38,291 bases of DNA from Phycisphaeraceae bacterium. GTDB lineage: Bacteria > Planctomycetota > Phycisphaerae > Phycisphaerales > UBA1924. The notes under the pieces were generated by a model. That model was not told the DNA's origin. It made no database searches and saw only the letters and a list, made by a program, of their open reading frames with translations. A program made the position numbers and the translations under genes. The stretch is taken from assembly GCA_021604785.1 (NCBI GenBank), contig BQJQ01000003.1, positions 1 through 38,291 on the forward strand, read 5' to 3'. Positions 10,482 to 18,339 of the stretch are shown in pieces; positions within the stretch are counted from its first letter, which is position 1; every line of letters starts with the position of its first letter.

Positions 10482-11347
10482 TCCAGGCAGAGCAGGGCGC
10501 GGGCCCGCTCGAGCAGGTCGGTCTCGCTTTTGTGGATCATGAAGCGGTTGAACCCGAGCGTGCCGGCTTGTTCGTAGCCGCGGGCTTCGATGATGCGGCG
10601 CTGGTCGTCGGAGAGCATGAGGTTGTGGTCCTCGATGATGACGACGCGGGGCTTGTGGCGTTCGAGGTCGAAGCCGTCGATGAGATCGAGCTCGCCGCCC
10701 TCGACGTCGATGACCGCGACGTCGACCTGACGCGGGTGCTCGTCGAGCAGGGCATCGACGGTGGTGAGCTTGACCTCGATCTCGGATGCGCCGCGGGCGC
10801 TGGGCTTGCGGAAGTCCGGGTTCGCCTCGGCGAGGTGCGACGCGAGATCCTTGCGGTCCTCGGATTGGTCGTAGTCGCCCTGCTCGTAAACGACGAACTT
10901 GGCGGTGCCCGTCGAGCCCTTGCGGCCCAGGGCGGCGTTGATGACCGTCGCGTGCGGGCGGCGCTGGCGGCAGAGGTCGGCGAGCGCGGGGATCGGCTCG
11001 ACGAGCAGGCCGTCCCACCCGAGCGCTTCGAGGGCGTAGGTGGTGGAGTAGCGGAGGCCGTCGTTGGCGCCGGCTTCGATGAAGAAGCCGTCTCGGCGGC
11101 CGCCGAAGAGCTGGACGAGGGCCATGTCCTCGCCGAACTGGGAGCGGAAGGTCAGCGGGAGGCGGGTGCCTTTGCCGTACTGCTCGATGTAGGGCCCGCG
11201 GAGGGCGACGAGCGCCTCGGGGACGGCGAGCATCGAGCGGTCGAGCGCCTCGGCGAGGCGCCGCTTGACGCGCTTGTACCGTTTCTCGGAGACGACCCAA
11301 TGGGCGACCACGAGACCCAGCGCGAGCATGGCGATGGTGAGCGCCAT
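10463..11347 (-). CDS. FkbM-family methyltransferase
   Basis: A 294-residue SAM-dependent methyltransferase. Residues 1-20 form one membrane helix followed by a basic stretch (KRYKRVKRR), so the catalytic part sits on the cytoplasmic face. The SAM-binding motif is FFIEAGANDG, preceded by SQFGEDM, and the second FkbM signature is VAVIDVEGGELDLI. Family members O-methylate sugars and other small molecules. The ATG lies three bases after the gltA stop (TAA CCC ATG), so gltA and this gene form one transcript. The final 19 bases overlap the convergent glycosyltransferase gene, so full-length transcripts of the two would be antisense to each other there. Confidence 0.9.
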   Translation of the reverse strand: MALTIAMLALGLVVAHWVVSEKRYKRVKRRLAEALDRSMLAVPEALVALRGPYIEQYGKGTRLPLTFRSQFGEDMALVQLFGGRRDGFFIEAGANDGLRYSTTYALEALGWDGLLVEPIPALADLCRQRRPHATVINAALGRKGSTGTAKFVVYEQGDYDQSEDRKDLASHLAEANPDFRKPSARGASEIEVKLTTVDALLDEHPRQVDVAVIDVEGGELDLIDGFDLERHKPRVVIIEDHNLMLSDDQRRIIEARGYEQAGTLGFNRFMIHKSETDLLERARALLCLDQVEAI

Positions 11348-11350
11348 GGG

Positions 11351-12481
11351 TTAGCGCTTCTCGATCGGGGTGTACGCGACGGCGTGGGGTCCGATGTAGT
11401 CGGCGGTCGGGCGGAAGAGTCGGTTGCCGTCGAGCTGCTCGAGGATGTGCCCGGACCAGCCCGCAAGGCGCGAGAGCGCGAACATCGGCGTGAACAGGTC
11501 GAGCTGGAGCCCGATGCAGTGGTACGTCGTCGCGGAGTAGAAGTCGACGTTGGGGTAGATGCCCTTGGCGGCGACCTCGCGCTCCATGATCTTCTCGATC
11601 GCGTGGCTCTTGGCGAACAGGTCCTCGTTGCCCGTGTCCTTGGCGAGCTGCTCAGCGAGCCCCTGCAGGTCCTTGGCCCGGGGGTCCTTGGCCTTGTAGA
11701 CCCGGTGCCCGAAGCCCATGATCTTGTCCTTGCGCTTGAGCATGCCCATGACGTGGTCCTCGACGGCGTCGACCGAGGGGACCTCGTTGAGCATCTTCAT
11801 GACGCCCTCGTTGGCCCCGCCGTGCAGCGGGCCGCGGAGGGAGCCGACCGCGGCGGTGAGCGCGGAGTAGACGTCCGAGAGCGTCGAGATGACGACGCGG
11901 GCGGCGAAGGTCGAGTTGTTGAGCCCGTGGTCGGCGTGCAGGATCATGCAGATGTCAAAGGCGCGGGCCATGGTCTCGGTCGGCTTCTCGCCGTTGAGCA
12001 TGTAGAGGAAGTTCTCGGCGAAGGTCAGCGAGGTGTCGGGCTCGATGACGGGCAGCCCGCGGCGGTGGCGGTCGAACGCCGCGACCATCGCGGGGGCCTG
12101 GCCCAGGATGTTCAGGCACTTGGCGCGGGCGTTGTCGGCGTCGTTCGCGTTGGGGTCGGTGTCGTGCATGCCCAGCGCGGAGATCATGGTCCGCAGGACG
12201 TGCATCGGCTCGGCGGTCTTGGGCACGGAGGTGACGCGGGACGCGATGCCGTCGGGCATGCTGTAGCGGTCGCGGAGGTTCCCGGTGAACTCGGCGAGCT
12301 CGCCCTTGGTGGGCAGGCGCCTGTTCCAGAGCAGGAAGACCGTCTCCTCGAAGGTCGAGTGCGCGCTGAGCTCCCCGATGGGGATGCCGACGTACTCGAG
12401 CACGCCCTTCTCGCCGTTGATGTACGACATCTCGGTCTGGGCGGCGACGATGCCCTCGAGGCCCTTGACAAACTCGCTCAT
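11351..12481 (-). CDS. gltA: Citrate synthase
   Basis: Condenses acetyl-CoA and oxaloacetate, the entry step of the TCA cycle. The 376-residue length and the absence of an N-terminal beta domain indicate the short Gram-positive/archaeal type, normally a dimer that is not inhibited by NADH. Catalytic residues are visible: His in GPLHGGANEG, His in MGFGHRVYKAKDPR and Asp in YPNVDFYSATTY. Methylcitrate synthase is closely similar and cannot be wholly excluded, but no prp genes are nearby. The ATG at 12481 was chosen for the AGGAAG before it. Upstream on the minus strand TACACT (12543-12538) is a plausible -10, giving a leader of about 50 nt. Confidence 0.94.
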   Translation of the reverse strand: MSEFVKGLEGIVAAQTEMSYINGEKGVLEYVGIPIGELSAHSTFEETVFLLWNRRLPTKGELAEFTGNLRDRYSMPDGIASRVTSVPKTAEPMHVLRTMISALGMHDTDPNANDADNARAKCLNILGQAPAMVAAFDRHRRGLPVIEPDTSLTFAENFLYMLNGEKPTETMARAFDICMILHADHGLNNSTFAARVVISTLSDVYSALTAAVGSLRGPLHGGANEGVMKMLNEVPSVDAVEDHVMGMLKRKDKIMGFGHRVYKAKDPRAKDLQGLAEQLAKDTGNEDLFAKSHAIEKIMEREVAAKGIYPNVDFYSATTYHCIGLQLDLFTPMFALSRLAGWSGHILEQLDGNRLFRPTADYIGPHAVAYTPIEKR

Positions 12482-12604
12482 GGGTCCGGCTTCCTGTGGG
12501 GGGATGTTGGCGATGCCCCCGGCGGGGGGCGGAGGGCAGTGTAGGGGCGCCGGCGGGCGACTTCCGCCCGGCGCGGGCCCGCGCGGGGGGTGCGGGGCGT
12601 CCGC

Positions 12605-12610
12605 TACCAT
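12605..12610 (+). promoter_or_regulatory. TACCAT -10-like element, leaderless start
   Basis: TACCAT followed by five bases and the GTG at 12616. No Shine-Dalgarno precedes this start. It faces the putative gltA -10 (12538-12543) in the divergent region. Confidence 0.4.
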
Positions 12611-12615
12611 CGCCC

Positions 12616-13830
12616 GTGCTCATCCCCCTGGGGACAGATCGGGGCCTGCGCCGTTCGGCGATCGTCACGCCCGCGCTGGTCGTGCTGACCGTCGTGGCGT
12701 ATCTGGCGATGGCCTTCCTTGAGCGCACCGACGTGGAGTTGCACGAGCGTCTCTGGACCACGTTCTGGGTGGTCGGTGGGGACGGGTTCCGGTGGTGGCA
12801 GCCGTTCACGAGCACGCTGCTGCACGCGGGGCTGCTCCACCTGGGCGGGAACATGCTGTTCCTGTGGGTGTTCGGGCCGCCGGTGGAGGACCGGCTCGGG
12901 CGGGTCGGGTTCGGGGTGCTGTACGTTGCCGGGGCGTACGCTGCGGGGCTGCTGCACGCGGGGTTCGAGCGCGAGTGGGTCGAGATGATCCAGGCGTGGC
13001 GGTACACCGCGGCGGTGGGGGCGTCGGGGGCGATCGCGGCGGTGACGGGCGCGTTCCTGGTGTACTTCCCGCGGACGGTGATCCGGTGCTTTTGGATCTT
13101 GGGGTTCGGGGTCATCGGCGTGCCGGCGTGGTGGTTCATCGGGTTCGCTATCGCGTGGAACCTCATGGCGACGGGGATCGGGGCGGACACGGGCGTGGCG
13201 TACCTGGCGCACCTGGGCGGGTACGCGCTCGGGTTCGGGGTGGCGTTCGTGCTGCTGGCGTTCCGGTTCTCGCCGAGCGAGCCGTACGACTTGTTTTCGA
13301 TGTTCCGCCAGGCGCACCGGAGGCGTCAGTTCCGGGCGGCGGCGGAGGTGGCCGAGCGGTCGCGCAAGAAGGTGCAGGCACGCCCGGCGATGATGGGGTC
13401 CGCGACAGCGCGGGCGCGCGACGAGATCGCGGCGCGGCGGGCGGAGATCTCGCGGCTGTTGGCAAAGGACAAGGGCGCCGAGGCATGCGCGGCATACAGG
13501 TCGCTGGTGGCGGACCACGCTGATGATGGCGGGGCGGGGACGCTGGCCCGCAAGGCGCAGTACGACATCGCGGCCCGGTTCGTGCAGGCGGGGGAGGACG
13601 CGGACGCTGCGGGGGCGTACGAGCGGTTCCTGGCGGCGTACCCGGACGACCGGGAGGCGGGGATGATCGGCGTGCTGCTGGCGCGGCTGTGGGCGCGGAC
13701 CGGGCGTGCGGGCGAGGCCGAGTCGTCGCTGCGTGCGTTGGCGGGTCAGGATGAGGACGCCGACCTGCGGGGGTTGGCGCAGCAGGAACTCGACGCGCTC
13801 ATGGGCGCGCAGAAAGAGAGCAACGCGTGA
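12616..13830 (+). CDS. Rhomboid intramembrane serine protease with TPR-like C-terminus
   Basis: A 404-residue membrane protease. The rhomboid core spans about residues 15-225: HAGLLHLGGNM (His and Asn near 71-79, oxyanion stabilisation), GASG with the nucleophile Ser137, and the general base His199 in YLAHLGGYALGF. Six or so hydrophobic segments are visible. Rhomboids cut transmembrane substrates within the bilayer. Residues about 235-404 are soluble and helical, with TPR-like units (DIAARFVQAGEDADAAGAYERFLAAYPDD) that could recruit substrates. The GTG start lies after a TACCAT hexamer and lacks a Shine-Dalgarno; an in-frame extension upstream has no conserved character. The stop overlaps trpF as GTGA. 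Confidence 0.9.
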   Translation: MLIPLGTDRGLRRSAIVTPALVVLTVVAYLAMAFLERTDVELHERLWTTFWVVGGDGFRWWQPFTSTLLHAGLLHLGGNMLFLWVFGPPVEDRLGRVGFGVLYVAGAYAAGLLHAGFEREWVEMIQAWRYTAAVGASGAIAAVTGAFLVYFPRTVIRCFWILGFGVIGVPAWWFIGFAIAWNLMATGIGADTGVAYLAHLGGYALGFGVAFVLLAFRFSPSEPYDLFSMFRQAHRRRQFRAAAEVAERSRKKVQARPAMMGSATARARDEIAARRAEISRLLAKDKGAEACAAYRSLVADHADDGGAGTLARKAQYDIAARFVQAGEDADAAGAYERFLAAYPDDREAGMIGVLLARLWARTGRAGEAESSLRALAGQDEDADLRGLAQQELDALMGAQKESNA

Positions 13831-14492
13831 GCGAGCATCTTCAGCTTGAGCGGACGCGCGTGAAGATCTGCGGGATCCGGGACCACGGCGCGGCCGAGGC
13901 CGCGGCGGCCGCGGGGGCGGACGCGATCGGGTTTATCTTCGCGAGCGGGTCTCCCCGGTTGATTGATCCGGACGAGGCGTTCGAGATCATGATGGTGCTG
14001 CCGCCCTTGGTGCAGACGGTCGCGGTGACGCGGGACCTGAGCGTGGACGCGTTCAGCGAGCTCGAGCAGCGGTGCCCGACGAACCTGAACCAGCTGCACG
14101 GGACCGAGAGCGAGAAGACCGTCCGCGCGTGCGGGCCCAACGTCATCAAGGCGTTCCGGTACGACGGCGCGACGATCGGCACGCAGCTGCGCCGGTGGGG
14201 CGCGGTGGACGAGGTGGACGCGGTGCTCATCGACGGGTCCGAGGGCGGGGAGGGGACCGCGCTGGACTGGGCGGCGTTGGCCGAGCACCTCGGCGCGGCG
14301 CGTGGCGAGGGGTTCGACAAGCCCATCATCCTCGCCGGCGGGCTGTCGCCCGACAACGTCGGCGCGGCGATCGCGGCGGTGCGTCCGTACGCGGTCGATG
14401 TGTCCAGCGGGGTGGAGTCGTCGCCGGGAGTGAAGGACCACGGGGCGATCCGGGCGTTCGGGGCTGCGGTGCGGGCGGCGGACGCGGAGTAG
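13827..14492 (+). CDS. trpF: Phosphoribosylanthranilate isomerase
   Basis: Third step of tryptophan synthesis: Amadori rearrangement of phosphoribosylanthranilate. The 221-residue (beta/alpha)8 protein shows KICGIRD with the catalytic Cys (about residue 14), an IDGSEGGEG loop in place of the usual DG.GGTG, and the phosphate-binding LAGGLSPDNV and VDVSSGVESSPGVKD. The catalytic Asp is likely in VLIDGS. The GTG start overlaps the rhomboid stop, giving coupled translation. No other trp gene is in the window, so the pathway is dispersed in this genome. It ends six bases before the convergent aroK stop. Confidence 0.95.
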   Translation: MSEHLQLERTRVKICGIRDHGAAEAAAAAGADAIGFIFASGSPRLIDPDEAFEIMMVLPPLVQTVAVTRDLSVDAFSELEQRCPTNLNQLHGTESEKTVRACGPNVIKAFRYDGATIGTQLRRWGAVDEVDAVLIDGSEGGEGTALDWAALAEHLGAARGEGFDKPIILAGGLSPDNVGAAIAAVRPYAVDVSSGVESSPGVKDHGAIRAFGAAVRAADAE

Positions 14493-14498
14493 CGGGCG

Positions 14499-15041
14499 TC
14501 AGGTGTCATCTGCCCAGTCGCGGAGCGCGGCGAACGCGAGTTCCGGGTCGAGCCCGTCCACGTCGATGACCGCGTTTGCGAGCGTGCGGTACGGCACGTC
14601 GCGTTGTTCGAGGACGCGTTCGATCTCGGCGAGCGGGTCTTCGCCGCCGAGCAGCGGGGGGCGGTCGGTGGGATCCTGCGCGAGGCGTTCGCGGAGGGTC
14701 GTCGCCGAGGCTCGGAGGTAGGCGACGCGGACCCGGGCCCGGCGTTGTTCTTCGGCGATCAGATCCGACGCGCCCGGGGCGGTGGGGGTGCCGCCGCCGA
14801 GGGCGAGGACGAGCCCGGTGCCGCGGAGGACGCCGGCGAGGGCGCGGGTCTCGGCGGCGCGGAAGGCGCGGAGGCTGTGCTCGCGGATCGCGGCGCCCGC
14901 GTCCGGCGCGTGCATCAGGCGGGCGGTCTCGTCGTCGAGGTCCACGAACGGGCGGTCGAGTTCGGCAGCGAGGCGTTTGCCGAGTGTTGTTTTGCCCGAG
15001 CCGCGGAGACCGATGAGGATGAGCGTGGGTGGCTTGGTCAT
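14499..15041 (-). CDS. aroK: Shikimate kinase
   Basis: Phosphorylates shikimate at the 3-OH in aromatic amino acid synthesis. The 180-residue protein has the Walker A GLRGSGKTTLG (about 11-21), the shikimate-binding FVDLDDE, the LALGGGTPT substrate loop, and the lid with RPPL (residues about 129-132, Arg contacts ATP phosphates). The ATG overlaps the stop of the AsmA-like gene (ATGA), so the two are translationally coupled. The FRAAETRAL segment corresponds to the FRxxE motif with the conserved Arg and Glu. It lies back-to-back with trpF, a coincidence of aromatic genes rather than an operon. Confidence 0.94.
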   Translation of the reverse strand: MTKPPTLILIGLRGSGKTTLGKRLAAELDRPFVDLDDETARLMHAPDAGAAIREHSLRAFRAAETRALAGVLRGTGLVLALGGGTPTAPGASDLIAEEQRRARVRVAYLRASATTLRERLAQDPTDRPPLLGGEDPLAEIERVLEQRDVPYRTLANAVIDVDGLDPELAFAALRDWADDT

Positions 15042-16624
15042 CCGCCGATCCCCAGCGGCGCGACGCTGACCTTGGGCTCGGCGGTGGTGCCGCCGACTTT
15101 GTAGGTGACGAGTTGGTCGGTGACCTTGCCGAGGATCTTGCCGACGTCGCCGAGCAGCTCCTGGACCTTCTCGAGCGGGCCCGCGTTGACAGACAGATCG
15201 AGCGTGGCGTCGAAGCCGATCAGCCCGGTCGCGCGTGCCCCCAGCGCGTTGGTGATGATCTCTGACTCTTCGAGCCGCACGCCCGCGGGGGTGAGCGTGT
15301 ACGCGGCGTTTGCCCTGTGGTTCTTGTCGGCCGCGGACCCGAAGCCCGCGATGCTTGCGACCTTGGCCAACTGCGTGAGCCCGGGGACGGCGACGAGGCG
15401 GCCGTCGGTCAGGTGGATCTCGCCCGAGCCGGAGAGCGCGGCGGACGGGTCGGCGAGGTTGGTCGTCGCGGACCCGGCGCCCGAGAGGATGCCCGCGAGG
15501 TCGGGCGCGTCAGCGCCCTGGGCGGTCAGCAGGTCCTCGATGTCGAGGGCGTCGAGCGTCCACGAGAGGGCCGTCGGCATGGCGGTGGCGGCGAGGTTGA
15601 TCTCGCCCTGCGCGTCGACGGTGCCCTTGATCATCTCGGCGTGCACGTTCGAGATCGTCGCGATGCCTGCGGACAGGTCGGCCCTGGCGGTGGCGCGGTC
15701 GATGGGCAGGCGGAAGTCGCCCGACGCGAGATTCAGCCCGGTCAGCGTTGCGGACAGGTCGAGCGCGGCGCCGCGGACCGGGTTGGTCAGTGGCACCGAG
15801 CCCGAGGCGGTGAACTCGAGTTGCCCGCGGGCATCGCGGGCGCGGAGCGCGTCGGCGAGGCGCCCGGGGAGCGAGCCGTAGGTGCTTTCCTGGAGTTCGA
15901 TGGTGCCGGTGCACGAGCGGACGAACGCCTCGAACGTATCAATGTTCAGGCGCCCGTCCACGTCGAGCTCGAGCCCGGGGGCGCGCCCGGACGTGAACGC
16001 GAGGGCGTACCACCCTGGGCCCGAGGGGGCCCCCGGCTCGTCGGCGGCTTCTTTCACGTCCAGCGAGAGCTCGAACCCGTCGAGGCGCATCGGGCCCGAG
16101 CCGTCGCCCAGGTCGATGGAGAGATCGACGTCGGTGATCTCGACGTGCTCGAGGACGAGGACGTTGGAGAGGCGGAAGTTCTCCTCCACGTCGGCCTCGT
16201 CTTGCTCGGAGACGCCGCGCTCGACGATGGGGACGAGCCCGCGGATGTCGCCGGTGCTCGGGTCGCGAACGATTGTGACGGTGCCCTGGGAGAGCTTGAT
16301 CGACTCGATGCGGATCGGCTCGCCCTCGGCGGGCAGCTCGGCGAGCGTGACGACCATCGTGTCCAGGTCGATGACGCGGGTGCCGTCGGGCGCGGTGAGC
16401 GTGACGCCCGAGAGGGTGACGGTCGAGGGGCGGTCGAATTTCACGCGGTCGAACGCGAGGTCCGGGACGAGATAGGTGTTCGCGATGCCCGCGACCTGCT
16501 GGCCGACGTACTGGGTGAGTCGGTCCGAGACCGCGGGCCGGGTGATGACATAGAAACCCACGCCCGCCACGACCAGGGCGAGGACGATCAGGACCGCGAG
16601 TGCTTTAAAGAGCTTGCGCATCAT
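15038..16624 (-). CDS. AsmA-like envelope protein
   Basis: A 528-residue protein with one N-terminal membrane helix (about 5-28) followed by a long periplasmic region of repeated short beta strands such as IRIESIKLSQGTVTIV, VEITDVDLSIDLGDGSG and GSGEIHLTDGRLVAVPGL. The C-terminal third matches the AsmA_2-type pattern (strand repeats with GxxxxDGxL units). AsmA-like proteins are extended beta-groove proteins implicated in lipid transport between membranes and in outer-membrane protein assembly. The ATG at 16624 is preferred over the GTG at 16630 because a TAGACT hexamer lies six bases before it, and either way the membrane helix is retained. Its stop overlaps aroK. Lipid transport is inference from the family. 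Confidence 0.78.
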   Translation of the reverse strand: MMRKLFKALAVLIVLALVVAGVGFYVITRPAVSDRLTQYVGQQVAGIANTYLVPDLAFDRVKFDRPSTVTLSGVTLTAPDGTRVIDLDTMVVTLAELPAEGEPIRIESIKLSQGTVTIVRDPSTGDIRGLVPIVERGVSEQDEADVEENFRLSNVLVLEHVEITDVDLSIDLGDGSGPMRLDGFELSLDVKEAADEPGAPSGPGWYALAFTSGRAPGLELDVDGRLNIDTFEAFVRSCTGTIELQESTYGSLPGRLADALRARDARGQLEFTASGSVPLTNPVRGAALDLSATLTGLNLASGDFRLPIDRATARADLSAGIATISNVHAEMIKGTVDAQGEINLAATAMPTALSWTLDALDIEDLLTAQGADAPDLAGILSGAGSATTNLADPSAALSGSGEIHLTDGRLVAVPGLTQLAKVASIAGFGSAADKNHRANAAYTLTPAGVRLEESEIITNALGARATGLIGFDATLDLSVNAGPLEKVQELLGDVGKILGKVTDQLVTYKVGGTTAEPKVSVAPLGIGG

Positions 16625-16630
16625 GCGCAC

Positions 16631-16636
16631 AGTCTA
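16631..16636 (-). promoter_or_regulatory. TAGACT -10 element, leaderless start
   Basis: TAGACT on the minus strand, then six bases, then ATG at 16624; identical in hexamer and spacing to 3583-3588. The position where a -35 would lie (16654-16659) is inside the palindrome at 16644-16665. Confidence 0.5.
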
Positions 16637-16643
16637 GAGGGGT

Positions 16644-16665
16644 CGTGTGAAAAGCGTTTCACGCG
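16644..16665. promoter_or_regulatory. GTGAAA/TTTCAC palindrome, possible operator
   Basis: GTGAAA (16647-16652), spacer AGCG, TTTCAC (16657-16662), extended by two more matching pairs outside one mismatch. It lies between the efp stop (16681) and the AsmA-like start, over the expected -35 of the latter. It resembles LacI-family operators but is not centred on CG. As RNA it could also be a weak hairpin after efp, but no T run follows. Confidence 0.4.
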
Positions 16666-16680
16666 GGAGATGGGCGCGGC

Positions 16681-17247
16681 TCAGGATTCCTTGACGCGCG
16701 ACATGTACGAGCCGTCCTCGGTGCTCACTTTGACTTTCTCACCCTCGGTGATGAACGGGGGCACGCGGGTCTTGAGCCCGGTGTCGCAGGTCGCTTCCTT
16801 GAGCTGGTTGGTCGCGGTCGCGCCCTTGATGCCCGGGGTGGTCTCGGCGATGGTGACCTCGACGGACGCGGGCAGCTCGACGAGCACGGGGCGGCCCTCG
16901 TGGAACATGACGGTGCACTGGGCGTTGGGGGCGAGGTACATGAGGGCGTCGCCCAGGATGTCGCTGTTGAGATCGACCTGGTCGTAGTCGGTGGTGTCCA
17001 TGAAGGTGCCCCCGCCGTCGCCGTCGGCGTAGAGGTACTCCATGTTCCGGCGGTCGAGGGTGGCGCCCTCGATGTTCTCGGAGGAGTTGAAGCGTTTTTC
17101 GGCGGTGCCGGTGCCGTCGATGGCTCGGAGCTTGCCCTGGACGTACGCGGGGCCCTTGCCGGGCTTGACGTGGTCGGTTTTGGTGCAGACGTACAGCTTG
17201 CCGTTCATGTTGACCGCCATGCCGGGCTTGAGTTCGTTGGCCTTCAT
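16681..17247 (-). CDS. efp: Elongation factor P
   Basis: Relieves ribosome stalling at polyproline stretches by entering the E site. The 188-residue length is standard. The N-terminal KOW-like domain has the modification loop VKPGKGPAYV with Lys31 at the tip, the position that is lysylated, rhamnosylated (as Arg) or otherwise modified in various bacteria. A Lys here leaves an EpmA-type modification or a PGKGP-type unmodified loop as options; the window has no modification enzyme. The end reads VPPFITEGEKVKVSTEDGSYMSRVKES, the usual C-terminal signature. It is transcribed divergently from the metallo-hydrolase gene at 17317. Confidence 0.96.
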   Translation of the reverse strand: MKANELKPGMAVNMNGKLYVCTKTDHVKPGKGPAYVQGKLRAIDGTGTAEKRFNSSENIEGATLDRRNMEYLYADGDGGGTFMDTTDYDQVDLNSDILGDALMYLAPNAQCTVMFHEGRPVLVELPASVEVTIAETTPGIKGATATNQLKEATCDTGLKTRVPPFITEGEKVKVSTEDGSYMSRVKES

Positions 17248-17274
17248 TCTGCGCGCTCCGAGGGGAATAGTCTG

Positions 17275-17290
17275 ATCGGGTGGGCCCGAT
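17275..17290. promoter_or_regulatory. ATCGGG/CCCGAT palindrome in a divergent promoter region
   Basis: Perfect 6-bp arms (17275-17280 and 17285-17290) around TGGG, in the 69-bp space between efp (-) and the metallo-hydrolase (+). Possible operator; the plus-strand TACCCT (17294-17299) may be the -10 of the downstream gene. Confidence 0.3.
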
Positions 17291-17316
17291 GATACCCTCG
17301 GGGCAAGGAGACGAGC

Positions 17317-18321
17317 ATGGCGACCAGACGAGAGTTCATGGCATGGGCGGGTGCGGCGGCGGCGGCGGGGGTCTTCATGCCCCGGATTGGGCTCGGCGGG
17401 CTCGCGACAAGGGCCGATCGCATCCTGGGCTGGGAAGAAGTTCGCCCGGGCATCTTCGCGGCGGTCCACGCCCGCATGGGCGGGAACGTCCTCGCGTGCG
17501 TCGGCAAGGGCGGCGTGCTCGTGATCGATACCAAGTACCCGTTCGTGGGCCCGGCGCTGCGTGCCGACGCGCTCGCGCTCGCCGGCGGGGGGGTCCCGGT
17601 CACGCTGATCAACACGCACCACCACGGCGACCACACCGGGGGCAACGTCGGGTTCGCCGGGCAGGGGCCGATCATGGCACACCGCAACGCGGCCGACCGG
17701 ATCGTCGCGCAGGTGGACCGGTTCAAGGAGTGGGCGGCGAACGGGCCCGCGCAGGCCGGGCGCATCGACGGGGCGAACCGGGAGCTTCAGCGGGTCGCCC
17801 AAGAGCTCGCGGCGCGTGCCGACGACCTCGCCGCGGACGACTGGAAGCCGAGCGAGGAGCTGGGCGACTCGGGCCCGCTGCCCTTCGAGGGTGTCGAGGG
17901 CGAGGTCCGGCACTTCGGCGCGGGGCACACAGACAACGACCTGGTGATCCGGTTCGCCGAGGCGAACGTGGTGCACACGGGCGACCTGGTGTTCAACGCG
18001 CTGCACCCGTACTTCGACCCCGACGGCGGCGTGACGGCGCGGGGGTGGGTCCGGTCCCTGCGCGGGGCACGGGAGTTGTGCGACGAGAAGACGGTCGTCG
18101 TCCCCGGGCACGGGCCGGTCGGGGATCGCTCGATCATCGACGGGCAGATCCGCTACCTCGAGCAGCTGATCGAGGCGGTGCAGGGCGAGATCGACGCGGG
18201 CGTGACGCGCGAGCAGGCGCTCGAGAAGGAATACCCGTTCATGGTCGGACTCGGGTTCGCCCAGGTCCGCGGGCGGGCGATCGGGGCGGTGTATGACGAG
18301 CTGAGCAAGCCGCAGGGGTGA
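17317..18321 (+). CDS. Tat-exported metallo-beta-lactamase-fold hydrolase
   Basis: A 334-residue zinc hydrolase. The N-terminus TRREFMAWAGAAAAAG is a twin-arginine signal, so the folded metalloprotein is exported to the periplasm. The zinc site is visible as THHHGDHTGG (residues 100-109), then GAGHTDND (third-ligand His), HTGDLVF (bridging Asp) and PGHGPV (last His). This is the general MBL pattern shared by lactonases, glyoxalase II-like enzymes and quinoprotein relay proteins; the substrate is unknown. An insertion of about 45 residues rich in Ala, Glu and Arg (about 130-185) lies after the first zinc motif. AAGGAG precedes the ATG. It converges on the DUF389 gene. Confidence 0.9.
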   Translation: MATRREFMAWAGAAAAAGVFMPRIGLGGLATRADRILGWEEVRPGIFAAVHARMGGNVLACVGKGGVLVIDTKYPFVGPALRADALALAGGGVPVTLINTHHHGDHTGGNVGFAGQGPIMAHRNAADRIVAQVDRFKEWAANGPAQAGRIDGANRELQRVAQELAARADDLAADDWKPSEELGDSGPLPFEGVEGEVRHFGAGHTDNDLVIRFAEANVVHTGDLVFNALHPYFDPDGGVTARGWVRSLRGARELCDEKTVVVPGHGPVGDRSIIDGQIRYLEQLIEAVQGEIDAGVTREQALEKEYPFMVGLGFAQVRGRAIGAVYDELSKPQG

Positions 18322-18339
18322 GCCACGGTGGGCGGCTGC

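Noticed and set aside
16647-16662. CcpA cre box
   Set aside because: The centre is AGCG and not NCGN, so the CG is off-centre; only a generic palindrome is claimed.
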